Positions 1-7,109 of a stretch of DNA of 21,687 nt are shown here, piece by piece (position 1 is the first letter of the stretch; each line of letters begins with the position of its first letter). Source of the stretch: JANNHK01 sp031404355 (GTDB lineage: Bacteria; Actinomycetota; Acidimicrobiia; IMCC26256; PALSA-610); NCBI GenBank assembly GCA_031404355.1, contig JANNHK010000480.1:1-21687 (forward strand), written 5' to 3'. The position numbers and the translations under genes are program-made. Under the pieces are notes generated by a model that searched no databases, was not told the origin of the DNA, and saw only the letters and a list, made by a program, of their open reading frames with translations.

Positions 1-303
1 GACTCGTTCTCGGTCGGCCTCGACATCGACGCCAAGAAGGGGCGGTTCAAGGGCGACGCCACCGTGACCAACAGCGTCGATAACAACGACACGGTGACTG
101 TCGGATACGAGTGGAAGAACACCTCGACGCACGACATGTACCTGTGCGGCCGGACCGGCGAGGTGCATACGGGCGACACGGAGGTCGTCGCAATGGGGCC
201 GAACACCTTCCCGCCCAACGTCACGACGAGCACGACGAGCACGGTTCCGCAAACCACGACGCTCCCGACGACAACGACGACCCGCCCCGGCGGCGGCACG
301 TGA
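1..303 (+). CDS. C-terminal part of a secreted or surface protein with Thr-rich tail (5' end outside window)
   Basis: The reading frame is open from base 1 and ends with TGA at 301-303, so the start lies upstream. The visible 100 residues begin with alternating polar and hydrophobic residues typical of beta strands (segments around SVGLDID and TVTVGYEW), followed by a Thr/Ser/Pro-rich tail of about 35 residues ending in RPGGGT. Such tails are common as flexible, often glycosylated, linkers in exported actinobacterial proteins. I do not recognise the family. The stop overlaps the GTG start of the next gene (GTGA), which implies one operon and coupled translation. That the protein is exported is inference, because the N-terminus is not visible. 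Confidence 0.7.
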   Translation, partial: DSFSVGLDIDAKKGRFKGDATVTNSVDNNDTVTVGYEWKNTSTHDMYLCGRTGEVHTGDTEVVAMGPNTFPPNVTTSTTSTVPQTTTLPTTTTTRPGGGT

Positions 304-959
304 TCGACACTCCGGGATCGGCGGCACCCGACGGCACCGATCACCCGCCGCGCGCTCACCGCAAAGGTGTCGTCGTCGCCGCGTGTGCGGTGGCGCTGGT
401 CGTCGCCGCGGTCGTCGCGGTGAAGGTGGGCGACAGCTCCGAGGGCCGCGCCGACGGGCCGTTGAACCAGCCCGCGGACGAGGCGGGCGGCTGGGCAAGA
501 GACACGTGCCCCGCGGTTCCGGGTTGCGGCGCGTGGCTCAAGGGGACCGTCGGGCTGCAGAACGACGGCTCCGAGCCGGTCGAGATCGAGTCGGTCGGCA
601 CGTTCGGCGCATCGGCCGGTTTCGAGACGCTCAGCGGCGCTCTCGCTGTCGAGGGATCCAGCTTCGCGTGTTTCCCCCGAGAGTCGTTCGCCGTCGAGCC
701 CATTGCGCCGGAGGATTTCGGGCCGGTCGAACCCTTCACCGAGTCGGGTCAGGAAATCCTCCTGATGGTCGAACTGCGACGGCGGGAGAGCTACGACATC
801 GCCGAGATGCTCGGATTCGAAGTCACGTACGTGGCCGACGGGCGCCGGTACACCGAGCAGTTCCCGTCGCCTCTGGTCGTCTGTGCCGACATGGACGACC
901 CCGAGTGCGACGCGTTATCCGACACCCAGGGCCAACGCCTACGCGACCTCGGGTTCTGA
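300..959 (+). CDS. Single-pass membrane protein with extracytoplasmic domain, unknown function
   Basis: The GTG at 300 overlaps the preceding stop as GTGA, and no better start gives a sensible N-terminus, so this start is chosen; it gives 219 residues. Residues 1-22 are polar and cytoplasmic, residues 23-42 form one hydrophobic helix (VVVAACAVALVVAAVVAV), and the rest is an outside domain. That domain contains beta-type stretches and four or more cysteines, including the pair in DTCPAVPGC near residue 65 and others near the C-terminus, which could form disulfides. No enzyme motif is visible. Linkage to the Thr-rich gene before it suggests both act at the cell envelope. Function unknown. Confidence 0.72.
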   Translation: MIDTPGSAAPDGTDHPPRAHRKGVVVAACAVALVVAAVVAVKVGDSSEGRADGPLNQPADEAGGWARDTCPAVPGCGAWLKGTVGLQNDGSEPVEIESVGTFGASAGFETLSGALAVEGSSFACFPRESFAVEPIAPEDFGPVEPFTESGQEILLMVELRRRESYDIAEMLGFEVTYVADGRRYTEQFPSPLVVCADMDDPECDALSDTQGQRLRDLGF

Positions 960-985
960 GCGATTCGGTCAGTAGCGTCCCCGCG

Positions 986-1066
986 ATGGACGACATCGCG
1001 CGGCAGGCCCACGCCAACACGCTGCGGTCGTCGACCCAGCGCAAACGGTTCGGATGCAAAGGCTGA
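986..1066 (+). pseudogene. Remnant of the 5' end of an acetyltransferase gene (partial duplicate of 4062)
   Basis: Bases 986-1018 match bases 4062-4094 at 32 of 33 positions; the only difference is the third base of codon 2 (GAC versus GAT). Both encode MDDIARQAHAN, the first eleven residues of the GNAT protein starting at 4062. After codon 11 similarity stops abruptly, and the frame here runs 15 further codons to a TGA at 1064-1066. The copy has no convincing ribosome binding site, unlike the intact gene. The two copies flank the minus-strand protease gene exactly, which suggests that a duplication or recombination event placed one gene between them. Whether the 26-codon frame is translated is unknown. 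Confidence 0.55.
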
Positions 1067-1081
1067 CGCCGTGACGGCCCG

Positions 1082-3904
1082 CTAGGTGGTCGGTTCGAAG
1101 CGGATCGCAACGCCACCCGGGAGCGCCGTGGTCCGGTTGGTGATCGCGAGGTACGACGTCCGGTCCAACTCGAACCCGGCGGCCGGACGGTTGTTCGCCG
1201 CCATAGTTTCGTACCGCAGGTCGAACGAGCCGTTCTCCCAGAGGGTGACCTGGAAGGTGTTGCGGCCTCCGCTCGGGTCGGCCACGTTGCGCCACTCGAC
1301 GACGAACGAACGCACGCCGGCGGTCGTCGGGCCGGGCCCGTAGAACATCGCGCCCGTCCCGGCCGGACTGGTGCCGACGGTGTACCGGTTCGCCGCCGGG
1401 TAGATCGCACGATTCGGATCGTTCGTCGACGGGACGGAGAGCGTGTTGCCGGCCTCGGGACTGCCCGGTTTCTGGAACGCCAACCAACCGTCGGACGACA
1501 CGAACACGTTCGGGTAGCGACCGCCGTAGTACTTGAACCGGAACGGCAGCGCGAGCGCCACTGGTGCCGGCGAGGACGGCGTGAGCATGCTCGACGCGAG
1601 TGGGTAGGTGTACGGGATGCTCACGCACCGGTACTTGTTCTTGGTTTCACTAGCGATCGGGCCGACGGCAAAATCTTGCGTCAGATCGCTGTCGGCGATG
1701 GTCACCGTCGCCGACCTGGCCGTGCTGCAGGAGCCCGCGCTGACGGTCACGGTGTACGGACCCGCCGCCAGCGGCAGCACGTAACTGCCGTCCGCGGCCG
1801 TCGGTGCCGTCGTGGCGCTGCCGCCGCCGGCCGGCGCCGCCTGCACGTTCGCGCCCGCAACGCCCACTCCGGTGCCGGCGTCACGCACGAACCCGATCAG
1901 CGCCCGCTCTGCGTCCACGGTCGCGTTCAACATGGTGTCGGGCAGAACGGTGTCGGGCCCGTGCGCAACGGTCACGATCGCCGGTGCACTCGCCTGGAAA
2001 CCCGCCGCCGTGACCACAACCGAATACGTTCCCGGCCCGAGGATCAGGCGGTAGCTGCCGTCGGCTGCCGTCGACGCCGTCCTCGAGACGGTGGAATCGG
2101 TCGTCGACGTCGCCCGCACGGTCGCGCCGGCGAGCGGCTGGTTCGTGTCGGCGCGCCGTACGACGCCCGTCAGCCCCGGGTCGGGCATGAAGGTGAGGGT
2201 GACGATCGTGTCGGTGCCGTTGAGCACCGTCGCCGTCGCCGTCGGCGGGCTGCCGGGTTGGCCGGGCGAGGTCGCGGTGACGTCGTACGTGCCCGCGGGC
2301 AGATACAGGCCGAACTGACCGGTGCTGGCTTGCTGGAAGCTGCGCTGCGGGGCCGCGGTCTGCCGGGCGCGAAGCGTCGCGGCAACGGGTGCGCCGCCCG
2401 GATCGACCGTCCGCACCGTGAGGGTGCCGTGCGTCTGGAGCAGATCGAGCGCGGCGACGGCGTCGATCTTGCCGTCGCCCCACTCGTGGTTCGGGTCGGC
2501 CTGCGCCGACGAGCAGAGCGTCGACGGCACGTCGGTCGCGGTGTGGCGCAAGACTTGCGTCGCGTGATCGACGTCGCGTGGGAGCGCGGGTTCGGCCGAC
2601 AGCAGGAGCGCGAGGACACCCACTACGTGCGGGGCGGCCATCGAGGTGCCGCTCTTGGAGCTGTAGGAAGTGTCGCTACCGCGCGATGCCGACTCGACGC
2701 CGACGCCGGGAGCCGCGACGTCGGGCTTGCCCGTGAACGTCGTGCCCCCGCGGCTCGAGAAGGAGGCGAGGGCGCCGTTCGACGCGTAGGCCGCGACCGC
2801 GAATGCGTCGGGGCCGTTGGCCGGGTTTCCGGTCGTGTTGCAGCTCGGGCCGGAGTTGCCGGCCGAGAACACGCCGATGATGCCGGCGGCGCGCCAGGCG
2901 GCGGCGGTCGCGTCGTACCAACGATCCGTATCCGACCCGCCCCAGGAATTGTTCACGATGTGTGGCCGCCGGGCCGGGTCGGGATTGGTGCCGTTCACGG
3001 TCGTCGGTGCGAGCATGAACTGCCCCGAGGCGAGCAGGTCGCTCTCGGCACACGACGTCCCTACGGCGCAGCCCCGCGCCGCGATCCACCTCGCGCCGGG
3101 CGCGACGCCGACGTCGTGGATACCGGGCCCCTCACCGTCGCCGCCCACCATCGTCCCCGTGACATGCGTGCCGTGACCCTGCGTGTCACACGGCGCGGCG
3201 GTACACGCGGCGGACGGGTCGAACCAGTTGTAGTCGTGGCTGTAGGAACCGTCGCCGTTGCCGCCGCGGTACTGGGCCGCCAGTGCGGTGTGCGTGTACC
3301 GCACGCCGGTGTCGATCAGGCCCACGACGACGCCCTGTCCGGTGATGCCGCGCGTCCACGCTTCGGGTGCGCGCACCGCGGCGACGCCCCACGGGGTCGA
3401 GACGACGCTCGGCTCCCCGGCCGCCGTGTCCACTGGCTCGATCATCTCGACGACAACTTCGGAGCGCACGGTTGCGACCTCGGGCCGGCTCGCGATCCGG
3501 CGGGCGAGCTGGGCGGTGCCGTGCTCGACGAGCATCTCGTTGGCGATCCACAACGTCTCTGCGGTCGCGCCCGGAGTCTTCGCGATCTCAGCGGCCACAC
3601 CGGCCTGCGACTGCTCCGCCGTCTCGACGAGCTCGTGGTGGACGCGCCGGCCGCGCGCCGCCCATGTCTCGCGCGCCGATGTCGGCTGGAGATCGGCCTC
3701 GGCCTTGAACTCGACGACGAACCGGTCGACCGCTTTGGACTCGAGCTTGGCCAACAGACCCGACTCGATCCGTTGGGCACCGCTGCGCGGTCCGGCCGTC
3801 TGACTCGTCGACGCCGCCGCGGCCGGCGCGGCCAGGATCGTCGCCAGCGTCAGGACGACCGCCAAACCGGGTCGCGGGCGACGCACTGATCGGTGCTCCT
3901 GCAT
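1082..3904 (-). CDS. Secreted subtilisin-family (S8) serine protease with three regulatory-like beta domains
   Basis: 940 residues from an ATG preceded by a GGGGGA ribosome site. Residues 1-31 are a signal peptide with Arg-rich start, hydrophobic core and Ala-rich end. Residues 45-155 resemble an I9-type propeptide. The catalytic domain spans about 170-490 and shows the complete S8 triad: Asp198 in DTG, His244 in HGTH, Ser421 in GTSMAAP, plus oxyanion Asn318 in NNSWGG. Three repeated carboxypeptidase-regulatory-like beta domains follow (about 494-570, 577-660, 669-745), each with the pattern ADGSY.L..GPGTY.V or a variant. A C-terminal beta domain of about 180 residues (760-940) contains FKYYGG and SSDGWLAF. 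It should be exported as a zymogen that degrades extracellular protein. It is flanked by plus-strand genes and is apparently monocistronic. Confidence 0.95.
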   Translation of the reverse strand: MQEHRSVRRPRPGLAVVLTLATILAAPAAAASTSQTAGPRSGAQRIESGLLAKLESKAVDRFVVEFKAEADLQPTSARETWAARGRRVHHELVETAEQSQAGVAAEIAKTPGATAETLWIANEMLVEHGTAQLARRIASRPEVATVRSEVVVEMIEPVDTAAGEPSVVSTPWGVAAVRAPEAWTRGITGQGVVVGLIDTGVRYTHTALAAQYRGGNGDGSYSHDYNWFDPSAACTAAPCDTQGHGTHVTGTMVGGDGEGPGIHDVGVAPGARWIAARGCAVGTSCAESDLLASGQFMLAPTTVNGTNPDPARRPHIVNNSWGGSDTDRWYDATAAAWRAAGIIGVFSAGNSGPSCNTTGNPANGPDAFAVAAYASNGALASFSSRGGTTFTGKPDVAAPGVGVESASRGSDTSYSSKSGTSMAAPHVVGVLALLLSAEPALPRDVDHATQVLRHTATDVPSTLCSSAQADPNHEWGDGKIDAVAALDLLQTHGTLTVRTVDPGGAPVAATLRARQTAAPQRSFQQASTGQFGLYLPAGTYDVTATSPGQPGSPPTATATVLNGTDTIVTLTFMPDPGLTGVVRRADTNQPLAGATVRATSTTDSTVSRTASTAADGSYRLILGPGTYSVVVTAAGFQASAPAIVTVAHGPDTVLPDTMLNATVDAERALIGFVRDAGTGVGVAGANVQAAPAGGGSATTAPTAADGSYVLPLAAGPYTVTVSAGSCSTARSATVTIADSDLTQDFAVGPIASETKNKYRCVSIPYTYPLASSMLTPSSPAPVALALPFRFKYYGGRYPNVFVSSDGWLAFQKPGSPEAGNTLSVPSTNDPNRAIYPAANRYTVGTSPAGTGAMFYGPGPTTAGVRSFVVEWRNVADPSGGRNTFQVTLWENGSFDLRYETMAANNRPAAGFELDRTSYLAITNRTTALPGGVAIRFEPTT

Positions 3905-4061
3905 CGAATCCCCCGCAAATTTCAGTGCACTTCACACGACCTGTTGGCTGTGCGCAGGCTATCGGCCGACTGAGCCCGACGACGCGGGGAGAAACACACT
4001 GTAACTCTCGACCACCGGCCCTTATGTTCACGACAGGTACCGAAAGGAAGCGTTTCTTCTG

Positions 4062-4817
4062 ATGGATGACATCGCGCGGCAGGCCCACGCCAACTTCGTC
4101 GCGTTCAACCGCTGGCGGGCGGTCAACGAGGACAGCGCGGTGCTCGACGCGGGCGGCGTGTTCGCGGCCGCCGGCGCGACCGACTTTCCGTCGTCGCGCT
4201 CCGCGGTGTTGCACGACCTCGGCGGTCCCGTCGAGGCCGCGATCGCCGGGCACGAGTTCCTAATCGCGCACGGCAACACGGCATTGATCTACGCGCAGGT
4301 CGGCGGCGATGACGCGGTTACCGCTGAGCTCACCGAGCTGGGGTACGTCGAGTACTCGCAGACCCCGGAGATGGTGTGCGTGGCGCCGTTGCCTGCAGGC
4401 GACGTAACCGTGCGGCTGTCGGAGTCCCTGGACGACGCCCGCGAGTACGCGCAGGTCGCGGCGACGGCGTTCACGGAGCTGGCAATCCCCGAAGAGGAGA
4501 CGCTGCACCACCTCGCGAAGCTCGACGTGCTGCTGAAGCCCGACGTCGTCGTCGCGCTGGCCGAGGTCGACGGCCGGGTCATGGCCGGCGCGCTGGTGTT
4601 GCTCGTCGGCGGGCACGGCTATGTGGGTTGGGTGTCGACGTTGTCCGAAGGCCGCGGTCGCGGCTTGGGCGACGCCGTCACCCGGCGCGTGACCAACGAA
4701 GCGTTCGAACGCGGCGCCGCAACCGTCACGCTGGAGGCATCACCGTTCGGCGAAGCCATCTACCGCCGCATGGGCTACCGCGAGCTCTACCGCTACCGCA
4801 TGCTGATCAAGCTCTGA
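4062..4817 (+). CDS. GNAT-family N-acetyltransferase
   Basis: 251 residues. The ATG at 4062 is preceded by AAAGGAAG at 4043-4050, a good ribosome site. Residues 1-110 form an N-terminal region of a type seen in two-part GNAT proteins; residues 114-251 form the GNAT fold. The acetyl-CoA pyrophosphate loop is EGRGRGLG at 196-203, followed by a helix with AVTRRVTNEAFERG, and a C-terminal motif ASPFGEAIYRRMGYRE at 226-241 typical of the family. The acceptor substrate cannot be read from sequence. Its first eleven codons are duplicated at 986. A TATGTT hexamer at 4023-4028 could be the -10, but no good -35 is seen. A long hairpin lies 14 bases after the stop. Confidence 0.88.
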   Translation: MDDIARQAHANFVAFNRWRAVNEDSAVLDAGGVFAAAGATDFPSSRSAVLHDLGGPVEAAIAGHEFLIAHGNTALIYAQVGGDDAVTAELTELGYVEYSQTPEMVCVAPLPAGDVTVRLSESLDDAREYAQVAATAFTELAIPEEETLHHLAKLDVLLKPDVVVALAEVDGRVMAGALVLLVGGHGYVGWVSTLSEGRGRGLGDAVTRRVTNEAFERGAATVTLEASPFGEAIYRRMGYRELYRYRMLIKL

Positions 4818-4831
4818 GGTCGGCCGACCGC

Positions 4832-4879
4832 TTCTGGTCGCGCGTATGTGTTGTCAGCAACATATACGCGCGTCCAGAA
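4832..4879. terminator. Long inverted repeat between convergent genes, candidate bidirectional terminator
   Basis: The arms 4832-4853 and 4858-4879 are 22 bases each and pair at 20 of 22 positions around a 4-base TCAG loop. It lies 14 bases after the plus-strand acetyltransferase stop and 112 bases beyond the minus-strand operon end at 4992, so it can serve both. No T-run follows on either strand, so it is not a classical intrinsic terminator; actinobacteria are reported to use hairpins lacking a U-tract. A palindromic protein-binding site is the alternative. The loop-proximal part is AT-rich compared with its surroundings. Confidence 0.5.
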
Positions 4880-4991
4880 AGGGAATCAGAGACCGTCGGG
4901 GCGAGGCGACCGAGCTCACACCGGTTCGGCGTCCGTGGGCACGATTTTGCACGCATGCGTGCAGATCGGTGACCACGACTGGCACCGGCCG

Positions 4992-5405
4992 TCACGATCT
5001 GAGGTCGGGCCACACGATGGCGAGGGAGCTGATGAACTCGACGACCTGGTCTTCGGTGAAGGCATCCGAGGCACGGACCACGATGAGGGTGACGTCGGTC
5101 ATCAGCGCGCCCATCGTCGCGTCGGCACCCGACCACGTCGTCGGCCACAGGTACAACGTTTCCTCGCCGACTGGCCGCCGCCGTTCCGCATTACGCATGG
5201 CCTGGGCGATGGCCTTCGGCAGCGCGGGAGACCGGAACACCTCGATGAAGATCCCCGGAGCGTCTTCGATGTCGCCGTGCGCGGGGTGCGTGTAGAGCTG
5301 CGCCCACCCACCCGTCTCGCCGTGGAGCACGGCAAGTTCGTCGAACTTCGCGACGAGCGGAAGGTCGCGACTCAGGTACGAGATCGTGGGCGCGTGTTCG
5401 TTCAC
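4992..5405 (-). CDS. Conserved-looking hypothetical protein, 137 residues
   Basis: The GTG at 5405 overlaps the TGA of the DinB-type gene upstream (GTGA), so translation is coupled. The product has no signal peptide or membrane helix and alternates amphipathic helices and strands: a segment IEDAPGIFIEVFRSPALPKAIAQAM, then EETLYLWPTTWSGADATMGALMTDVTLIVVRAS, and a C-terminal helix. I do not recognise the family. It is the last gene of the minus-strand run that begins upstream with the ribosomal genes. The high third-position GC supports real coding. The start could be a later codon, but the overlap makes this one likely. Confidence 0.7.
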   Translation of the reverse strand: MNEHAPTISYLSRDLPLVAKFDELAVLHGETGGWAQLYTHPAHGDIEDAPGIFIEVFRSPALPKAIAQAMRNAERRRPVGEETLYLWPTTWSGADATMGALMTDVTLIVVRASDAFTEDQVVEFISSLAIVWPDLRS

Positions 5406-5884
5406 TCGTCGCCGGTGGTGCCGTCGAGGAACTCTCTGGTTGCGTCCGCGTGGCCGGCGTGGCGGGCGGTTTCTTCGACCAGATGGATGAGGACCCAGCG
5501 CAGGTCGACCTGTTGCTCGCCCTTGCGTACGCACGGCGCCGAGAGCGACGGTGCGGCGCGCACGACTTCGGCGGTGCGCGCCGCGGAACGTTCGTAGTGG
5601 GCCACGACATCGGCGATCGACGTTTCGCGCGCCACGGTGAACTCTTCTTCGCGGCGAGACACCTTGGCGCCCAGGAACACGCCGTCGATCCAGCGCCACT
5701 CGACGTGCGCCAGGTGGTTCACGATCCCGAGCAACGCGATGAGCTTGTCGCCGTCGGGACGCCAGCGCGCCTGGTCCTCGTCGAGGCCGTCGAGGCGCGA
5801 TACCACCGCGGCGCGCAGGAACGACAGCCAGTTGAGGAACAGCTCACCTTCGTCGGGCGTCGGGTCGGGATCGCCCGGGTACAT
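5402..5884 (-). CDS. DinB/DUF664-family putative metal-dependent (thiol-transferase type) protein
   Basis: 160 residues, ATG at 5884, only 7 bases after the rplA stop. The protein has the four-helix DinB/DUF664 pattern. His57 and His60 lie in NHLAHVEWRW in helix 2, and the C-terminal part carries HLVEETARHAGHAD (His134, Glu137, His142, His145), the signature of the DUF664 branch. In the family these residues bind a divalent metal, and several actinobacterial members act on mycothiol or related thiols, for example in detoxification. That use here is inference. The position directly after rplA suggests cotranscription with ribosomal protein genes, which is unusual, and it overlaps the unknown gene after it. 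Confidence 0.85.
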   Translation of the reverse strand: MYPGDPDPTPDEGELFLNWLSFLRAAVVSRLDGLDEDQARWRPDGDKLIALLGIVNHLAHVEWRWIDGVFLGAKVSRREEEFTVARETSIADVVAHYERSAARTAEVVRAAPSLSAPCVRKGEQQVDLRWVLIHLVEETARHAGHADATREFLDGTTGDE

Positions 5885-5891
5885 CGTCCGC

Positions 5892-6587
5892 TCAGTGGTG
5901 CTCGACGCGGGCGTCGGAGCTGATCTTGACGCCGGGGCCCATCGTCGACGACGCGGTGATGCTCTTGATGTAGCGGCCCTTCGACGCGGCGGGCTTGGCC
6001 CGGAGCATCTCGTCGAGGACGGCGCCGTAGTTCTTCACCAGCGCTTCGGTCTCGAAGCTGACCTTGCCGACCGGCACGTGCACGTTGCCGTAGCGGTCGG
6101 TGCGGTACTCGACCTTGCCGCCCTTGAACTCGCCGACCGCCTTGCCGACGTCGGTGGTGACGGTGCCCGTCTTCGGGTTGGGCATCAGGCCGCGCGGACC
6201 GAGCACCCGGCCGAGTTTGCCGACCTGGCCCATGAGGTCGGGTGTGGCGATCGCGATGTCGAAGTCCATGAAGCCCTTCGACACGCGGTCGACGAGGTCG
6301 TCGGCGCCGACCACGTCGGCCCCCGCCTCTTCGGCTTCACGCGCCGCGTCACCCTGGGCGAACACGGCGACCCGGACGTCCTTGCCGGTGCCCGCGGGCA
6401 GCGACACGGTGCCGCGCAGCATCTGGTCGGCCTTGCGGGGGTCGACCCCGAGCCGGAACGCCGCTTCGACGGTTTCGTCGAACTTGCGGTTCGACATCTG
6501 CTTGATGAGCTCCATGGCTTCCTGGGGCTCGTGCAGCTTCGCCTTGTCGTACTTGCGGGCGGCGTCGACGAACTTCTTACCGGTCAT
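5892..6587 (-). CDS. rplA: 50S ribosomal protein L1
   Basis: 231 residues, the usual bacterial L1 length. Family motifs are intact: the central GKLGRVLGPRGLMPNPK segment followed by GTVT, the N-terminal KFDETVEAAFRLGVDPRKADQ strand-helix, and a C-terminal SSTMGPG. L1 binds helix 76-78 of 23S rRNA to form the mobile L1 stalk, which helps release deacylated tRNA, and in many bacteria represses its own operon by binding the mRNA. The start ATG is preceded by GAAGGGAG at good spacing. It follows rplK after 72 bases and is followed by a DinB-type gene rather than rplJ. Confidence 0.98.
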   Translation of the reverse strand: MTGKKFVDAARKYDKAKLHEPQEAMELIKQMSNRKFDETVEAAFRLGVDPRKADQMLRGTVSLPAGTGKDVRVAVFAQGDAAREAEEAGADVVGADDLVDRVSKGFMDFDIAIATPDLMGQVGKLGRVLGPRGLMPNPKTGTVTTDVGKAVGEFKGGKVEYRTDRYGNVHVPVGKVSFETEALVKNYGAVLDEMLRAKPAASKGRYIKSITASSTMGPGVKISSDARVEHH

Positions 6588-6630
6588 TTTCGCTCCCTTC
6601 GAGCTCCCTCGTTCGTGTCCCGTGGTCGGC

Positions 6631-6647
6631 GCGCGAGGTGCTCGCGC
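6631..6647. other. Hairpin in the rplK-rplA spacer
   Basis: A perfect 7-bp stem (GCGCGAG/CTCGCGC) with a 3-base loop lies in the 72-base spacer between rplK and rplA, upstream of the rplA ribosome site. It may be a processing, attenuation or ribosomal-protein binding element. In GC-rich DNA such stems arise easily by chance, so the functional claim is weak. Confidence 0.25.
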
Positions 6648-6659
6648 CGGGGAGGTGAA

Positions 6660-7088
6660 TCAGTCTGCTACTTCGATGCCCATCGAGCGAGCGGTGCCAC
6701 GGACCTGCTGCATCGCACCTTCGAGGTCGATCGCGTTGAGGTCGGGCATCTTCGTCTCGGCGATCTGGCGCACCTGGGCCTGGGTGACCGTGGCGACGAC
6801 TTCACGAGCCGGCGCCTGCGCGCCTTTCTCGATGCCCGCGGCCTGGCGCAACAGCACCGGGGTGGGCGGTGTCTTGGTGATGAACGAGAACGTGCGGTCC
6901 TCGTAGATCGTGATCTCCGCCGGAATGACCGTGCCCTTCTGCGCGTCGGTCGAGGCGTTGTACGCCTTGCAGAAGTCCATGATGTTGATCCCGTGCGGAC
7001 CGAGGGCGGTACCGACCGGCGGCGCGGGCGTTGCCGCACCGGCCTGAATTTGGATCTTGACGATCGCGGCTACACGTCGCTTTGCCAT
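6660..7088 (-). CDS. rplK: 50S ribosomal protein L11
   Basis: 142 residues, standard length. The N-terminal domain has KLQ-type sequence VKIQIQAGAATPAPPVG followed by GPHGINIMDFCKAYN, and the C-terminal rRNA-binding domain includes KTPPTPVLLRQAAGI and ends with GTARSMGI. L11 binds the GTPase-associated region of 23S rRNA together with the L10-L12 stalk and is the target site for thiostrepton-type antibiotics. It starts 21 bases after the nusG stop; only a weak purine-rich AGAGAGA stands upstream of the ATG. It forms an operon with secE, nusG and rplA. Confidence 0.98.
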   Translation of the reverse strand: MAKRRVAAIVKIQIQAGAATPAPPVGTALGPHGINIMDFCKAYNASTDAQKGTVIPAEITIYEDRTFSFITKTPPTPVLLRQAAGIEKGAQAPAREVVATVTQAQVRQIAETKMPDLNAIDLEGAMQQVRGTARSMGIEVAD

Positions 7089-7109
7089 TGTTTCGTTTCT
7101 CTCTGCTGC

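Noticed and set aside
111..299. Longer N-terminus for the membrane protein at 300
   Set aside because: It overlaps the coding region of the preceding gene and is His/Arg-rich shadow; the GTGA overlap gives the better start.
2101..2400. Possible fibronectin-like or PKD labels for the three protease repeat domains
   Set aside because: The pattern (G.V.....PLAGATV.A, ADGSY.L, GTY.V) fits carboxypeptidase-regulatory-like domains better.
1676..3889. A 737-codon plus-strand frame opposite the protease gene
   Set aside because: Arg/Gly/Ala-rich shadow of a gene with a full catalytic triad on the other strand.
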